A stretch of DNA of 15,989 bases from Pseudomonadota bacterium (lineage in GTDB: Bacteria > Pseudomonadota > Alphaproteobacteria > Acetobacterales > Acetobacteraceae), in assembly GCA_021841985.1 (NCBI GenBank), contig JAKCCP010000094.1, positions 1 through 15,989 on the forward strand. The letters run 5' to 3'. Under the pieces are notes generated by a model. That model was not told where the DNA came from. It worked only from the letters and a program-made list of their open reading frames with translations, and searched no databases. The position numbers and the translations under genes are program-made. Shown here one piece after another: positions 14,731 through 15,989 of this stretch (the stretch's first letter is position 1; every line of letters starts with the position of its first letter).

Positions 14731-15989
14731 ATGACGACGAACGAGATGCGGCCGGGGGCGGAAATTCTGTTGCGCGCGCTGAAGGAGCAGGGCGTCGAGG
14801 TGATTTTCGGCTATCCCGGCGGCGCGGTCTTGCCGATCTATGACGCGATTTTTCAGCAGAACGCCATCCGCCACATCCTGGTCCGCCACGAACAGGCGGC
14901 GGTGCATGCCGCCGAGGGCTACGCGCGCTCGACCGGCAAGGTCGGCGTCGTTCTGGTGACCAGCGGGCCGGGCGCGACCAATGCCGTGACCGGCCTCGTC
15001 GACGCGCTGATGGACAGCATCCCGATCGTCTGTCTCACCGGCCAGGTGCCGACCCATCTGATCGGCAATGACGCCTTCCAGGAAGCCGATACGACCGGGA
15101 TCACGCGGCCGGCGACCAAGCATAATTACCTCGTCCGCAAATCCGAGGATCTGGCGCGGGTGGTGCATGAGGCGTTCTATGTCGCGCGCTCGGGCCGGCC
15201 GGGGCCGGTGGTCGTCGATCTGCCCAAGGACATCGTCATCAACCCCGCCCCCTACACCCCGCCGGCGACGGCGCCGCATCGCAGCTATCGGCCGCTGCTC
15301 GATCCCGATCCGGCGGCGATCGCGGCGGCGGTCAAGCTGCTGAAAGCGGCGAAACGGCCGATCATCTACACCGGCGGAGGCGTGATCAATGCCGGGCCGA
15401 AGGCGGCAGAGTTGCTGACCCGCCTGGTGCGCGAGACCGGATTTCCCTGCACCTCGACGCTGATGGGCCTCGGCGCCTGTCCGGCCGCCGATCGGCATTT
15501 CCTCGGCATGCTCGGGATGCACGGGACCGTCGAGGCCAATCTCGCGATGCATGGCTGCGACGTGATGCTCGCGGTCGGCGCCCGCTTCGATGACCGCGTC
15601 ACCGGCCGACTCAACGCCTTCAGCCCCGGCGCCAAGAAAATCCATATCGATATCGATCCTTCCAGCATCAACAAGAACGTGCCGGTGGAGGTCGCGATCG
15701 TCGGCGATGCCGGGCGGGCGCTCTCGGCGCTGCTCGCCGCCTGGACGCAAAATACGACGCCGCCCGACCGCGCCGCCCTCGCCGCCTGGTGGCGTGAGAT
15801 CGAGACCTGGCGGGCGCGCGATTGCCTGCGTTATTCCCAGGCGACGGCGCCGGGCGCGATCATCAAGCCGCAGCACGCCATCCGCCGGCTTTACGAGATC
15901 ACCAGGGAATCGGGGCGCGAGACTTTCATCTCGACCGAGGTCGGCCAGCACCAGATGTGGGCGGCGCAGCATTTCCGCTTCGAGCGCCC
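14731..15989 (+). CDS. ilvB: Acetolactate synthase large subunit (3' end outside window)
   Basis: The first 419 residues of a TPP- and FAD-dependent enzyme that makes acetolactate or acetohydroxybutyrate, the first common step of valine, leucine and isoleucine synthesis. VIFGYPGGAVLPIYDA (24-39) and VRHEQAAVHAAEGYAR (51-66) carry the TPP-activating glutamate E54. VTSGPGATNAVTG (76-88) and IPIVCLTGQV (97-106) complete the N-terminal domain. FQEADTTGITRPATKHNYLV (116-135) is the acetolactate synthase signature. The FAD-binding central domain spans about 190-340, with AVGARFDDRVTG (281-292). TEVGQHQMWAAQ (402-413) begins the C-terminal TPP domain, which is cut off. The start has GAGAGG nine bases upstream. 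ilvN and ilvC would be expected next. Confidence 0.96.
   Translation, partial: MTTNEMRPGAEILLRALKEQGVEVIFGYPGGAVLPIYDAIFQQNAIRHILVRHEQAAVHAAEGYARSTGKVGVVLVTSGPGATNAVTGLVDALMDSIPIVCLTGQVPTHLIGNDAFQEADTTGITRPATKHNYLVRKSEDLARVVHEAFYVARSGRPGPVVVDLPKDIVINPAPYTPPATAPHRSYRPLLDPDPAAIAAAVKLLKAAKRPIIYTGGGVINAGPKAAELLTRLVRETGFPCTSTLMGLGACPAADRHFLGMLGMHGTVEANLAMHGCDVMLAVGARFDDRVTGRLNAFSPGAKKIHIDIDPSSINKNVPVEVAIVGDAGRALSALLAAWTQNTTPPDRAALAAWWREIETWRARDCLRYSQATAPGAIIKPQHAIRRLYEITRESGRETFISTEVGQHQMWAAQHFRFER

Noticed and set aside
14659..15972. Reverse-strand open frame of 437 codons
   Set aside because: Antisense shadow of ilvB, with no recognisable domain.

Overview
The window looks like a chromosomal housekeeping segment of a GC-rich alphaproteobacterium. 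Rhodospirillales, and probably Acetobacteraceae, is my best guess. This is inferred from the aroA-cmk-rpsA-sppA-ihfB-lapA-trpF gene order, a class II EPSP synthase, the alphaproteobacterial FYDLN-type zinc-ribbon gene beside aroA, and the serB/miaA/ilvB neighbourhood. No tRNA, rRNA, CRISPR array, insertion sequence or phage gene was seen. I found no convincing undescribed multi-gene system. The unexplained signals are mostly in the intergenic DNA.

Left part (1-4000). The 3' end of an unidentified gene is followed by a small orphan reverse-strand ORF with less typical codon use. Then come an outer-membrane beta-barrel-like protein with a TTG start and signal peptide, and a 399-residue unknown protein whose middle section faintly resembles a nuclease-like fold. 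That protein converges, across a 12-bp inverted repeat, on an XRE-family regulator. The regulator's own promoter region carries a credible -35/-10 pair overlapped by inverted repeats, which suggests autoregulation.

Middle-left (4090-6269, all reverse strand). hyi and glxR (hydroxypyruvate isomerase and tartronate semialdehyde reductase) form a two-gene glyoxylate/hydroxypyruvate-to-glycerate operon without gcl. Upstream of it is a 157-bp gap with a perfect hairpin and two tandem micro-duplications, and then the FYDLN-type zinc-ribbon protein gene.

Main cluster (6399-12678, forward strand). aroA and cmk come first and are followed by a probable terminator. rpsA then has its own promoter and a long structured leader, followed by sppA, ihfB, lapA and trpF. 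These cover aromatic amino acid synthesis, CMP/dCMP phosphorylation, ribosomal protein S1, envelope peptidase, nucleoid protein, an envelope-assembly factor and tryptophan synthesis. The run stops at trpF with no trpB. In its place is a symmetric AT-rich composite palindrome of about 108 bp.

Right part (12804-15989). serB (reverse) and miaA (forward) are divergent, with start codons that overlap by two bases. The 3' end of miaA has a sharp GC dip. ilvB (acetolactate synthase large subunit) follows and runs off the window end.
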